Source of the DNA: UBA5543 sp964464965
GTDB lineage: Bacteria > Bacteroidota > Bacteroidia > Chitinophagales > Chitinophagaceae
Reading direction: 5' to 3'
Assembly (NCBI GenBank): GCA_964464965.1
Contig: CAYXHM010000002.1
Coordinates: 186,001 to 250,000 of the forward strand
DNA: 64,000 nt
Shown: positions 27,811 to 36,992 of the stretch, one piece after another
Layout of the letters: each line of letters begins with the position of its first letter
Numbering within the stretch: the first letter of the stretch is position 1
Made by a program: the position numbers and the translations under genes
Notes under the pieces: model-generated
What the model saw: only the letters and a program-made list of their open reading frames with translations
Told to the model about the DNA's origin: nothing
Database searches by the model: none

Positions 27811-30775
27811 GATGTACTTCCTTTACAGTAATTACTACTTTTGTACCTGATAGGGGTTCCTGGTGGTCTATATAAGTGATGCCAATTCTCAACTGGTCAT
27901 CTGCATTTATTATTTTAATAAGGTCTTGTATAAGTTCATTACCATAAGATGCAGGTTTGTTTTTCCTGGCATCATATAATCGCTTAGATGCTGCACGGCC
28001 AATACCGTCGTCCTCTACTATACAAATTATTACATTTTCTTCTCTTCCTGAAATTATTTTTATTATAAGATGCCCCTTCTCTTTCTTATTTAAGAGGCCG
28101 TGATTGATCGCATTTTCAACAAATGGTTGAAATAACAGCCCTGGTATGTGTTTTTGTTGCGTATCAATTTTATTATCAACGTCAATTGTATATTCAAACT
28201 TTTCCTCAAACCTATACTGCTGCAGGTTAATATAGTTTTCGATATTTTCAATCTCTTCTGCAAGTGTAATATACCGGTTTCGGGACGATTTAATGTAAGA
28301 CCTCAATAGCTCTGAAAACGACGAAATATGTGTGTAAGCATCCTTATTCCTGTTCTCACTGATAAAATACAAACCTGTGGTTAATGTATTGAAAATAAAA
28401 TGCGGGTTAATTTGTGCATAAATAGATTTTAACTCCAGCGACAATAAGTAGTTTTTTTTGATGTGGTTTTTAATCACTGTTTTCCGGGTATAATAAACCA
28501 CCAAAAATGTTACTGCTATAATTGCTATGATGTAACCAATACCAATGAGTATCTTCCCAACTGTAGTCTGCCACCAATATGGACGAAAGTAGATCACTAA
28601 TTGTAGTGCATTACTCTTCCATATTTCGTCCTCTACCTGAACTTGCAAGTGATAATAATCACCAGGTTTATAAGTTGCCGGTGTAAATTCATTTCCATTT
28701 AAATATCTCCAGGTATCACTATTTTTTTCTTTCACCTTAAATCTCGGTAAACCCACACCTGTTGGTTTTACTATATCAAGAAGTATTCCTGTATTTTCCT
28801 GGTCCAGGAACAATGTATCCGAGGTGTGAATAGTGTGCATGGTATCACTATAGCTGACAGTGAGGTTATAGTATTGTCCTGGTTCATTTTTTTCTAAATT
28901 TTCAAAGGTTGGATTTTCAACAAACAGTAGCCCACTATCAGTATTTATTATAGTCTTGTTCTCCCAATTTGCCAGGTCAGTAATATCGTTATATACCAGG
29001 CTTTTGGTATTTTGATATACAATTGGTTGCGATATCTTTAAAGGTCCCTTTAAATTGCTGAAAAGCACTCCAAATCTTCCCGCTATTATCAGCATATTAT
29101 TACTGACATTCATTTTTGCTTTATCAAGCTTGTGGTTTTTAAGTATTGGTTTAAATTTATTAGTATAATAGTTATACACTACAATTTTATTCTCACCCTG
29201 AAAAAAAACATTGCCGTATTTCTGGTCAATACATATTTTTTTTATCCGCTTTATTCCTAGATGATTTACAATGTTTTTAAACTCGTAAACTTTATTTCCT
29301 TTATTGATAAAAACACTTTTATTATCATAAGCAATAAAGCATTTTAAAACTGTGTCATGAACCAACCCAATATATTTTGATGAGTGCAGCTCAGTTTGAA
29401 TCAATGAGTTTTTTTTCCACTTGTAATCATATAAATACCCGCTTTTGTTTACGGTAACTAATTGATGTTGGGCGTAGGCACCTGCAATACCACTTGCCAT
29501 TCTATTTGAAGGCACAGGTGTTGTATCAGATGTGTAGTTGGTCGATGGTTCGATCGTTGAGATATACCTGTAGTTCTTATTCTTTTCAAACAAATGAGCA
29601 ACTTTCGAAGATTTGATGTCATAACTGTAATATCCTGATCTACAAATCAGGATCATTTTATTGGTGTCATAAGGTATAATGCTCTCTGCATGTTCAATCT
29701 CCCTGAATAAATTTTCTTTTATGTTGCCGTGCTTATCTATAGCAGCTAACGTATGGGCATCATTATTCCACCAGTATAAGTTGTCAGCATCAATGCCTAT
29801 GTATTTATAACCAGCAATTTTCGTTTTTGAGAATTTTTTAAAATTGGGAATATTAAGACTCATATATACACCTGAACGTATTGTGCTGATACAGGTGTTC
29901 CAGAAGCTATCCTGTATCAGGTACATTACCTTATTGTCATGTAATTGTGACTCTGTCATGTAATTCACCAGGTTGTATTTTACCGCTCCACTTGTATCTT
30001 TTAATATGTATACGCTCTTATTTGTAATGATGAATCCCTTCCCTTTATTATGGTAAGTGTTTTGTACATGTTCGCCCGGTACTAAATTTATTGTTTGTTC
30101 TGATAAATCATTTATATTCAATAAGCTCAATTGATGTGTAGACTTTTGCAACAGCAGATAGTTATTCAACATGGAAATCCTGCTATTGGCATTTTTGCCC
30201 CATTTCCTGATAACGGTCTGTGTTATGCCTTTAAAGTTTATCTGGAATAACCCACTATCCCTTGTGTGAATTAGCTCTAAGTTTTGTGAAAGGAAAACGG
30301 TATTGCCATCTTCTCCTTTTACCTTTGTCTTATATGTATATAAGGTATCATTAAATACATAATTTATATATATTTTGGTCCCGTACGTACCTAAGAAAAC
30401 TAATCCATTTGCGGATTCTTTGGGATACCTGGGATATAGATATGGAAACGACAGGGAGTTAGAATATACTTTACGATACTTATCATTATAGATATAACCT
30501 AACTCATCTGAAATGCGGTATAACCATATCTTGCCTTTTTTATCTTCATATATATCCCATACGTCTGGGTCTATTATATTGTAAGATTTAAAAGTGTAGC
30601 CATTATATTTTACCACGCCATTATCAGTACCTATGTATAAATACCCATGCCTATCGGTAAGCATGCAGTAAACGTTATTAGACGGTAAACCATTAAAGTG
30701 GTTGAGGTTATATTGCCTTACAGTCTGTCCATTACATATTGTATGCAGGAAGAAAAGAAAGCATATTTGTAGCAT
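27803..30775 (-). CDS. Propeller sensor histidine kinase, LytS/His_kinase type
   Basis: A 990-residue membrane sensor kinase. It has a signal peptide (QICFLFFLHTICNG), an extracytoplasmic regulator-propeller domain (YLYIGTDNGVVKYNGYTF, then divergent repeats to about 620), a Y_Y_Y-like domain ending in RPYWWQT, one membrane helix (about 730-755), the NPHFIFNTL motif with likely phospho-His792, and a HATPase (VENAINHG, EDDGIGR). The ATG at 30775 is preferred to the in-frame TTG at 30784. It is the paralogue of the kinase at the left window edge. It lies between the intact ppx and the ppx fragment, and is AT-rich compared with the ppk1-ppx genes. Confidence 0.93.
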   Translation of the reverse strand: MLQICFLFFLHTICNGQTVRQYNLNHFNGLPSNNVYCMLTDRHGYLYIGTDNGVVKYNGYTFKSYNIIDPDVWDIYEDKKGKIWLYRISDELGYIYNDKYRKVYSNSLSFPYLYPRYPKESANGLVFLGTYGTKIYINYVFNDTLYTYKTKVKGEDGNTVFLSQNLELIHTRDSGLFQINFKGITQTVIRKWGKNANSRISMLNNYLLLQKSTHQLSLLNINDLSEQTINLVPGEHVQNTYHNKGKGFIITNKSVYILKDTSGAVKYNLVNYMTESQLHDNKVMYLIQDSFWNTCISTIRSGVYMSLNIPNFKKFSKTKIAGYKYIGIDADNLYWWNNDAHTLAAIDKHGNIKENLFREIEHAESIIPYDTNKMILICRSGYYSYDIKSSKVAHLFEKNKNYRYISTIEPSTNYTSDTTPVPSNRMASGIAGAYAQHQLVTVNKSGYLYDYKWKKNSLIQTELHSSKYIGLVHDTVLKCFIAYDNKSVFINKGNKVYEFKNIVNHLGIKRIKKICIDQKYGNVFFQGENKIVVYNYYTNKFKPILKNHKLDKAKMNVSNNMLIIAGRFGVLFSNLKGPLKISQPIVYQNTKSLVYNDITDLANWENKTIINTDSGLLFVENPTFENLEKNEPGQYYNLTVSYSDTMHTIHTSDTLFLDQENTGILLDIVKPTGVGLPRFKVKEKNSDTWRYLNGNEFTPATYKPGDYYHLQVQVEDEIWKSNALQLVIYFRPYWWQTTVGKILIGIGYIIAIIAVTFLVVYYTRKTVIKNHIKKNYLLSLELKSIYAQINPHFIFNTLTTGLYFISENRNKDAYTHISSFSELLRSYIKSSRNRYITLAEEIENIENYINLQQYRFEEKFEYTIDVDNKIDTQQKHIPGLLFQPFVENAINHGLLNKKEKGHLIIKIISGREENVIICIVEDDGIGRAASKRLYDARKNKPASYGNELIQDLIKIINADDQLRIGITYIDHQEPLSGTKVVITVKEVHHE

Positions 30776-30885
30776 TGTTTTCAAAATGGAGCCAGTATAT
30801 TTAATACATGGTATTCAGCTGTACCTGGTGATACTATTCATTTTTAAAGACGTTTCAGGGATACAAAAAGATAGGATAAACTTTA

Positions 30886-31782
30886 TTAACGATGAACGTT
30901 CTCTTTACTTTTCTTATTATACAGCGTGCGTATCAATCCATCGGCCAGGCCTATTTTGGGTACATATATTTCTTCAGCACCCGCCCAGCGCATAACGGAG
31001 GAATATATCTGCAGCGCAGGTACTATCACGTCTGCACGGTCGTTGCGCAGGTTGTACAGGTGCATGCGTTCTTCTACAGTACTGGCGCTTAGCTCTTTGT
31101 AGTAATCCTTTATCAGTTGCAGCGGTAGCGGCTTACCCTCTTTGCGTTTAGACAGAGAAAATATTTTATTGATGTTGCCGCCGGTGCCTATAGCTACCAA
31201 TGGCTGATAATCTTTTACATGGGTTTTTATATACCACTTCATATGCTCCCATTGTTCTTCCGTCACTCCATCATTCAGCATACGTATAGTACCTATGTTG
31301 AACGACTCCTTGAAGATGGTATGCCGGTTGGCATATAATGTTACCTCTGTACTTCCCCCGCCTACATCTATATACAGGTAAGAACTGTCGTCGTTCAGGT
31401 TGTCGGCAATATGTGTTTCGTACAGTATAGTTGCCTCTTCCATACCGGATATGATTTGTATATCTATCCCGGTTTCCTGTTTTATCTCCTTCATTATTTC
31501 TTTGCCGTTGCGGGCATCGCGCATGGCAGAGGTGGCGCATGCCTGCATAGCTTCCACATCGTAAATATCCATCAGCATTTTATATATCATGATGGTATCT
31601 TTCAGTTTCTTCTTTTTGCTATCGGGTATCACTCCCTTGCTGAATACATCAAAACCCAAACGCAGCGGTATGCGCAGCAGGGTAAGTTTTGTATAATCTA
31701 CAGTGCCATCTTTATACACGGAAACCTGGGAGATAAGTAACCTGGCGGCGTTCGACCCTATATCAATGGCGGCTAAAATCAA
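30886..31782 (-). CDS. ppx: Exopolyphosphatase (Ppx/GppA family)
   Basis: It hydrolyses polyphosphate (or pppGpp) to release phosphate. The protein has 298 residues of the short ASKHA-fold type: phosphate-1 loop AAIDIGSNAARLL, connect motif CATSAMRDARNG, phosphate-2 DVGGGSTEV and adenosine-like GTGGNINKI. The start is TTG at 31782, overlapping the ppk1 stop as TTGA; no in-frame ATG precedes the essential DIGSN motif, so the TTG start is real. The ppk1-ppx pair couples polyphosphate synthesis and breakdown. A degraded partial copy lies at 26721-26980. Confidence 0.93.
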   Translation of the reverse strand: MILAAIDIGSNAARLLISQVSVYKDGTVDYTKLTLLRIPLRLGFDVFSKGVIPDSKKKKLKDTIMIYKMLMDIYDVEAMQACATSAMRDARNGKEIMKEIKQETGIDIQIISGMEEATILYETHIADNLNDDSSYLYIDVGGGSTEVTLYANRHTIFKESFNIGTIRMLNDGVTEEQWEHMKWYIKTHVKDYQPLVAIGTGGNINKIFSLSKRKEGKPLPLQLIKDYYKELSASTVEERMHLYNLRNDRADVIVPALQIYSSVMRWAGAEEIYVPKIGLADGLIRTLYNKKSKENVHR

Positions 31783-33878
31783 TCGTTATACTTTTTTTTG
31801 TGCAGGTAATCGTATATAGCCATTTGCGACCTGACAACAGGCTGGCCTTTGGTACGTACTACATACTCGTTTTTTTGTTCGTTATCTAAGATACGAGCTT
31901 TTACGTTTCCTGAAAGCTGAATGTTAAGAATGTCTATCAGCTCCTGTTTTATTCCCTTGTCCAGTATAGGGCACGCGGCTTCTACCCTATGGTCCAGGTT
32001 ACGTACCATCCAGTCGGCCGATGAAATATATACTTTTGGCTGGCCACCGTTGTGGAAGACAAATACGCGGGCATGCTCCAGGTATTCATCTATTATACTG
32101 ATGGCATATATCGGCTTCTTAAAAGATTTATGCGAGGTGAATGCGCTACAGCTACCGCGTATGATGAGTTTTACATCTACACCGGCATGAGCAGCATCAT
32201 ATAGCTTATTTATCAGTGGCTCATCTACCAGGCTATTCAGCTTTATGATGATACCTGCCTGCTGTTTCTTTTTAGCGGCTTTTATTTCAGTATCAATCAG
32301 CGTCATATAATAGCTGCGCATATTGTAGGGCGATACCGGCAATGTTTTACACTTGCTGAGTTGCGCCAGGTTGGGCTGGGGATTTTCAAGTGCTGTAAAT
32401 ATGCGGTTGATGTCTGCAATAATATTCCTGTTCACCGTCATCAGGCAATGGTCGCCGTAATAACGTGCGGTATTTTCATTCAGGTTGCCGGTAGATACAA
32501 AAGCATATTGTTTTGTTTTTTTGAACTCACGTTTTTTTATAACGCACAGCTTGGCATGCACTTTCATATGTGGCAGGCCCAGCACTACCCTTACACCTTC
32601 TTCTTCCAGTCTTGTTTTCCATTGCAGGTTTGCTTCCTCATCAAAACGTGCGCGCAATTCCAGCACTACAGTAACCTCTTTCCCATTACGCACAGCATTT
32701 ATCAGGGCGTTTACAATTTTAGAATCTTTTGCCAGCCTGTAGCAGGTTATCTTTATGCTCTGCACAAAAGGGTCTATAGCAGCCTCGCGCAGCAGGTCTA
32801 TAATAGAGTCAAAACTGTGGTAGGGCATGTTCAGCATCACATCGCGCTTTTCCAGCACTTCCATTATACGGCAGGGCTGTTGTAATAGTGGGTGCACAAA
32901 TGCCTTGGGCCGTGGTTTTATATCGTCAAAGACACTGGCGGGAAAATCCATGAAGTCCTTAAAGTTGTGTATCCTGCTGCCGGGTATCAGGTTGTCTTTC
33001 TTAGACAAATTCAGGCGCTTTATCAGGTAGTCCAGGAGATTGCTGTCTATATTCCTGTCGAACACGAACCTGGTAGCGCGGCCGCGCTTGCGGTTTTTCA
33101 AACCCCTTTCTATCTCGGCAATTACGTTATTGCTTATATCATTATCTATGTCCAGTTCAGCATCACGTGTCACTTTTATAATATACCCCAGGAAACGGTT
33201 GAAACCGAATTGTGAAAACACATTGGGCAGGCTATACCTGATGATGTCTTCCAATAGTATTATATCGTGCGTACCCCTGGCAGATGGCATAATGATAAAC
33301 CGTGGCAGTATGCGCGTTGGTATTTCTATAAGGGCGTAGCGCTGCAGCATAGGGTTGCCGGTGTTGCCCAATACACATGCCATGTATATAGACTTATCCC
33401 TGAGCAGCGGCATATGTGGTATGCTCTCTATCATGAGCGGCACCAGCTGGGTACGCACCTTATCGTTGAAGTAATTGATAACGAACTCCTTCTGTTCTTT
33501 ATTTAGCTGCTTTTCCGTTTTTATGAATATCTTTTTCCTTTGCAGCTCGGTAATAATCTCAGAAAAAGTTTCGTCAAATATTATTTGCTGGTACATAACC
33601 AACTGCTGTATGCGGGCAAGTATCTTTTCAGGATTCTGCTCCAGGTGCATACGCGCACTTTTACCCAGCCTTACCATCCTGTTCAGCGCGGCTACACGTA
33701 CACGGAAAAATTCATCCAGGTTATTAGAAAAAATACCTATAAAACGCAGACGGTCGTAAACATAGTTTTTAGTGTCTTGCGCCTCCTGCAAAACCCTGGC
33801 ATTGAACGATAGCCAGCTGATATCTCTTGATATGGTATGTTTGTTAGGCTTCAATACAGGCGCATTTTTTTTCAGCAT
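31779..33878 (-). CDS. ppk1: Polyphosphate kinase 1
   Basis: It polymerises the ATP gamma-phosphate into polyphosphate. The 699 residues cover the full family: N-terminal domain (RDISWLSFNARVLQEA), head domain, and two PLD-like catalytic domains. The first carries the HxK motif in MKVHAKLCVI and TGNLNENTARYYGDH, the second DHRVEAACPI. The length matches PPK1. The ATG follows a -7 element by 4 nt, pointing to a leaderless mRNA. It is coupled to ppx by a 4-nt overlap. Confidence 0.96.
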   Translation of the reverse strand: MLKKNAPVLKPNKHTISRDISWLSFNARVLQEAQDTKNYVYDRLRFIGIFSNNLDEFFRVRVAALNRMVRLGKSARMHLEQNPEKILARIQQLVMYQQIIFDETFSEIITELQRKKIFIKTEKQLNKEQKEFVINYFNDKVRTQLVPLMIESIPHMPLLRDKSIYMACVLGNTGNPMLQRYALIEIPTRILPRFIIMPSARGTHDIILLEDIIRYSLPNVFSQFGFNRFLGYIIKVTRDAELDIDNDISNNVIAEIERGLKNRKRGRATRFVFDRNIDSNLLDYLIKRLNLSKKDNLIPGSRIHNFKDFMDFPASVFDDIKPRPKAFVHPLLQQPCRIMEVLEKRDVMLNMPYHSFDSIIDLLREAAIDPFVQSIKITCYRLAKDSKIVNALINAVRNGKEVTVVLELRARFDEEANLQWKTRLEEEGVRVVLGLPHMKVHAKLCVIKKREFKKTKQYAFVSTGNLNENTARYYGDHCLMTVNRNIIADINRIFTALENPQPNLAQLSKCKTLPVSPYNMRSYYMTLIDTEIKAAKKKQQAGIIIKLNSLVDEPLINKLYDAAHAGVDVKLIIRGSCSAFTSHKSFKKPIYAISIIDEYLEHARVFVFHNGGQPKVYISSADWMVRNLDHRVEAACPILDKGIKQELIDILNIQLSGNVKARILDNEQKNEYVVRTKGQPVVRSQMAIYDYLHKKKYND

Positions 33879-33882
33879 GCTG

Positions 33883-33890
33883 CAAAACTA
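33883..33890 (-). promoter_or_regulatory. -7 element TAGTTTTG before ppk1
   Basis: Exact TAnnTTTG match, only 4 nt before the ppk1 ATG. Confidence 0.55.
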
Positions 33891-33939
33891 ACCGCTGCTG
33901 CGCGGAGTAACTATTAACCTAAGTTACGAAACCTATAAT

Positions 33940-34431
33940 TCACAATTTCTTAATACTGGCTACAAGGTTGCTGGTAGAGTAGCCATCTACTAATGGAACA
34001 ACCTCTACGCTTCCGCCATAACTTTGCACAAATGAAGTGCCTACTATGGTGTCAATGTTGTAATCGCCCCCTTTTACCAGTACATCAGGCCGTACCAGTT
34101 TTATCAGTTCTTCAGGAGTATCTTCGTCAAACAGGCATACAGCATCAACACACAGCAACGATGCTATTTGAAAAAGCCTGTCCTGCTCGTGGTTAATTGG
34201 GCGTTCTTCGCCTTTCAATCGTTTTACAGAGTTATCTGTGTTCAGTGCTACCAGCAGCACGTTGCCCTTATCAGCAGCCATTGCCAGCAGTTGTAAATGC
34301 CCGTGGTGCAGTATATCAAAACAGCCGTTGGTAAATATTATCTTCTTGCCCATAGAGCGCCACATATTGCAATGGCGTTCTACATTTTCGCGCTCAAGGA
34401 TTCTTGTCTTTATCCACTGTATTTTTTCCAT
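33940..34431 (-). CDS. rfaE2: D-glycero-beta-D-manno-heptose 1-phosphate adenylyltransferase
   Basis: It makes ADP-heptose for LPS core from heptose 1-phosphate and ATP. The 163-residue nucleotidyltransferase fold has the signature FTNGCFDILHHGHLQLL (HxGH), the loop RLKGEERPIN and the YSTSNL-type STS segment near the end. It corresponds to the C-terminal half of E. coli HldE; the kinase half is not nearby. Its start overlaps the stop of the flippase-like gene by 1 nt (TGATG), which suggests an operon with panD. Confidence 0.92.
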   Translation of the reverse strand: MEKIQWIKTRILERENVERHCNMWRSMGKKIIFTNGCFDILHHGHLQLLAMAADKGNVLLVALNTDNSVKRLKGEERPINHEQDRLFQIASLLCVDAVCLFDEDTPEELIKLVRPDVLVKGGDYNIDTIVGTSFVQSYGGSVEVVPLVDGYSTSNLVASIKKL

Positions 34432-35429
34432 CAGGCTACTTTTTTACGGTTATTGTATATAGGCAATAATATGATGGCCGCAACGCCCAATATCAGTACC
34501 ACCCCGGTTTGCACCGTCCACGATACCCAGCCAAAGGCAAGGCCATAGGCTTCTGCAATGCCGTAGTACATTAATATTTTTCCTATAAGGTATGGGTAAG
34601 CGCCTATACCACCTTGTGTGGTTATCATACCTATACTGCCGAATATCAACACTACCAACGCGCATAAGCCTGATAAGTTTTCCAGTTGAGACATGCTCCA
34701 GAAACCCATCAGCAGCAGGAACCAATACAGGCCCCATATCAATACCGTATAGAGCATAAACAACCCTACTTTCTTTAGTTTGAATATGGATTTCACACCA
34801 TCGCCCAGGCCTTTTATAAACATGCCAACCTTGGTTTGTTTAATGCGTTTCAGCAGCAGGAAAAAGGCAATCAACCCAACAAAACCAATGATGAGGAATA
34901 TTTTAAAGTATATGGTAGCAAACAACCCTTTGGCATTGCCGGACATAGTGCCGAACAACCCCGTAGCATATTCGCCTATAATATCCGCCTGTAAAATAAA
35001 TGCTGTGATGGTAATGATGATAAGACATACCACATCAAAAGCCCTTTCAGCAACAATGGTGCCTATCATTTTGTCGGCCGGCACTTTTTCATAACGTGCC
35101 AGTACGGTACATTTAGCCACCTCACCTGCACGTGGCAGCACCAGGTTAGCTATATACCCTATCAATACAGCAAATGTGGTGTTAGTGGTAGAGGGCTTAA
35201 CATTTACCTGCTCCAGCAACAACTTCCACCTGAGCGCCCTTACATAATGCGACAAAAACCCTACAATGAATATAGGGGCCAGCAGCCATAGCCTTACCCC
35301 CTTTATTGCATCCATCATATTGGCCTTATCTTCAGCAGATAGTTGCGCAGACATGTACCAAATGATACCTATACCCAGCCCCAGGAACACAATGTATTGA
35401 ATTATAGTAACCAGGACTTTTTTACTCAT
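34431..35429 (-). CDS. Flippase-like membrane protein (LPG synthase TM domain / UPF0104)
   Basis: A polytopic inner-membrane protein of 332 residues with about 8 helices. The LPG_synthase_TM family is recognised by ALRWKLLLEQV, LIGYIANLVLPRAGEVAKCTVLARYEKV, AERAFDVVCLI and the TQGGIGAYPYLIG segment near the end. Such proteins are thought to move or modify membrane lipids; the substrate is unknown. It lies 11 bp after panD and overlaps rfaE2, consistent with an envelope-linked operon. Confidence 0.85.
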   Translation of the reverse strand: MSKKVLVTIIQYIVFLGLGIGIIWYMSAQLSAEDKANMMDAIKGVRLWLLAPIFIVGFLSHYVRALRWKLLLEQVNVKPSTTNTTFAVLIGYIANLVLPRAGEVAKCTVLARYEKVPADKMIGTIVAERAFDVVCLIIITITAFILQADIIGEYATGLFGTMSGNAKGLFATIYFKIFLIIGFVGLIAFFLLLKRIKQTKVGMFIKGLGDGVKSIFKLKKVGLFMLYTVLIWGLYWFLLLMGFWSMSQLENLSGLCALVVLIFGSIGMITTQGGIGAYPYLIGKILMYYGIAEAYGLAFGWVSWTVQTGVVLILGVAAIILLPIYNNRKKVA

Positions 35430-35440
35430 GCGGTATGATA

Positions 35441-35785
35441 TTATAAGGTATTACCTGTTTTTGGGAATATTGCGATGGGCTGATGATTGCGCGCCTCTTC
35501 AAAATCCATTATCCCGTAAGAAATAACGATAACTGTATGCCCTACAGACACTTTATGCGATGCGGGGCCGTTCATACATATGACACCGCTGCTACGTGGC
35601 CCTTTTATAACGTAAGTTTCCAGGCGTTCACCATTATCTATATTCAATACCTGCACCTTCTCATTTTCTATCATATTGGCGGCATCCATCAGGTCCTCAT
35701 CTATGGTTATGCTGCCCATATAGTGCAGGTTTGCCTCTGTCACCACTACACGGTGAAGCTTCGACTTCATTACTTGTATCTGCAT
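35441..35785 (-). CDS. panD: Aspartate 1-decarboxylase proenzyme
   Basis: It decarboxylates L-aspartate to beta-alanine for pantothenate and CoA synthesis. The 114-residue proenzyme starts MQIQVMKSKLHR, as in the family, and carries the self-cleavage site YMGS with Gly24-Ser25; the new N-terminal Ser becomes the pyruvoyl group. Later motifs ENEKVQVLNIDNGERLETYVI and GPASHKVSVGHTVIVISYG are also typical. First gene of the panD-flippase-rfaE2 unit. Confidence 0.97.
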   Translation of the reverse strand: MQIQVMKSKLHRVVVTEANLHYMGSITIDEDLMDAANMIENEKVQVLNIDNGERLETYVIKGPRSSGVICMNGPASHKVSVGHTVIVISYGIMDFEEARNHQPIAIFPKTGNTL

Positions 35786-35792
35786 AGCGGCG

Positions 35793-35800
35793 CAAAGTTA
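35793..35800 (-). promoter_or_regulatory. -7 element TAACTTTG before panD
   Basis: Exact TAnnTTTG match, 7 nt before the panD ATG. Confidence 0.55.
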
Positions 35801-35908
35801 CAAATACTAATATGATTTATGCTGTTTTGCGGCTATACTTTAACGTAAAGCATGCGTAATTAATATTTATAAATTATAAACGATATTAGCAGCACAAATC
35901 TGCATTTC

Positions 35909-36201
35909 ATGGCTATGATAAGGTACAACTCATTCATCCGGAAGGTAAAAATGCGCCACGCATCAGCCGGGAAACTTATGAAATATTTGAACAGGCAATT
36001 CTTGATGCCCTGCCCGGAGATAAATTATTGGGTTTCACAGAAATAGCTGATGCCGTAAAGGAGTATATAACTGTAAACAAGATTGAGTTTACCGGTTCGG
36101 CAAACTGGTTCACTATCAGCGTCAAACACCATCTTGAAAGTATCGGCAGGATTGAAGTAACGGTGGAACAGGGGAGGAAGATGCACCGTTTAAAAGCATA
36201 A
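35909..36201 (+). pseudogene. Frameshifted small gene, DUF6958-like
   Basis: The long frame encodes KVQLIHPEGKNAPRIS, then GFTEIADAVKEYI, FTGSANWFTISVKHHLESIG and ends RKMHRLKA. It resembles small DUF6958-type proteins of about 95 residues. It has no in-frame start codon: an in-frame TAG lies just upstream, while the ATG at 35909 is in another frame. One extra G after the second ATG (reading MAMDKVQLIHPEG) would restore a complete gene. This may be a sequencing error or a recent pseudogene. It is followed directly by a terminator hairpin. Confidence 0.65.
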
Positions 36202-36228
36202 AAGGGCCGCAGACAACTGCAGCCCTTT
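36201..36228. terminator. Bidirectional terminator hairpin
   Basis: AAAGGGC and GCCCTTT arms with an inner GCAG/CTGC pair (one mismatch) and an ACAA loop. It lies between the DUF6958-like frame and the convergent rplI stop. Confidence 0.65.
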
Positions 36229-36243
36229 CATAAAAATCTATAC

Positions 36244-36690
36244 TTATTCACCTACTACTTCAAATTCCAGGTCAAGCACATTGTCTTTACCGAAATCTAT
36301 CTGTGCTTTGTAAGTACCTACTTCTTTCACATCGTCAACTATAGTTATGCGGCGGCGGTCTATATCATAGCCTTTCTGCTCGCGTATAGCACGTGCCAGT
36401 TGGATAGAAGTAACAGAGCCGAATATTTTGCCTGAGGTACCTATTTTCGCACCCAGTTTTATAGGGCTTGCTTTCAGTACATCTGTTACTTTAGCTATCT
36501 CAGCCAGAAGAGCGTTTTCACGCTTTTCTTTCTGTTTACGGCGTTCTGCCTGGATTTTCAGGTTAGAACCGCTGGCTTCAACGGCATATTTCTGAGGTAT
36601 TAGGTAGTTGCGGGCGTATCCCGGCTTTACTTCTACCAGCTCATGGGCAGCGCCCAGGTTGTCTACATCTTTAATTAATATGACTTGCAT
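36244..36690 (-). CDS. rplI: 50S ribosomal protein L9
   Basis: A 148-residue large-subunit protein. The N-terminal domain starts MQVILIKDVDNLGAAHELVEVKPGYARNYLIP, the hallmark of L9, followed by the long connecting helix (about 40-78) and the C-terminal domain (KIGTSGKIFGSVTS...). It is the last gene of rpsF-rpsR-rplI, 6 bp after rpsR. Confidence 0.98.
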   Translation of the reverse strand: MQVILIKDVDNLGAAHELVEVKPGYARNYLIPQKYAVEASGSNLKIQAERRKQKEKRENALLAEIAKVTDVLKASPIKLGAKIGTSGKIFGSVTSIQLARAIREQKGYDIDRRRITIVDDVKEVGTYKAQIDFGKDNVLDLEFEVVGE

Positions 36691-36696
36691 GTTTTA

Positions 36697-36963
36697 TTAC
36701 TTTAAAAGGTCAGTTACATAAGGCATAAGTGCCATCTGGCGTGCCTTTTTAATGGCTTGGGCTACTTTACGCTGGTATTTCAGTGAGTTACCGCTGATAC
36801 GGCGTGGCAGCATTTTACCTTGTTCGTTTACAAATTTCTTCAAAAATTCAGGGTCTTTGTAATCAATATACTTGATACCCATTTTTTTGAAACGGCAATA
36901 TTTCTTCTGACGGTGCTCTACACGTGTAGAGGTCAGGAATTTTATATCGTTTTGTCTAGCCAT
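36697..36963 (-). CDS. rpsR: 30S ribosomal protein S18
   Basis: An 88-residue S18 with KKYCRFKKMGIKYIDYKDPEFL and the conserved LPRRISGNSLKYQRKVAQAIKKARQ end. S18 pairs with S6 on the 30S platform and, with S6, is known to bind its own operon leader. It is 29 bp downstream of rpsF. Confidence 0.98.
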   Translation of the reverse strand: MARQNDIKFLTSTRVEHRQKKYCRFKKMGIKYIDYKDPEFLKKFVNEQGKMLPRRISGNSLKYQRKVAQAIKKARQMALMPYVTDLLK

Positions 36964-36992
36964 TGTTAGTTTTTTTAAAAGGATTGTGTGAA

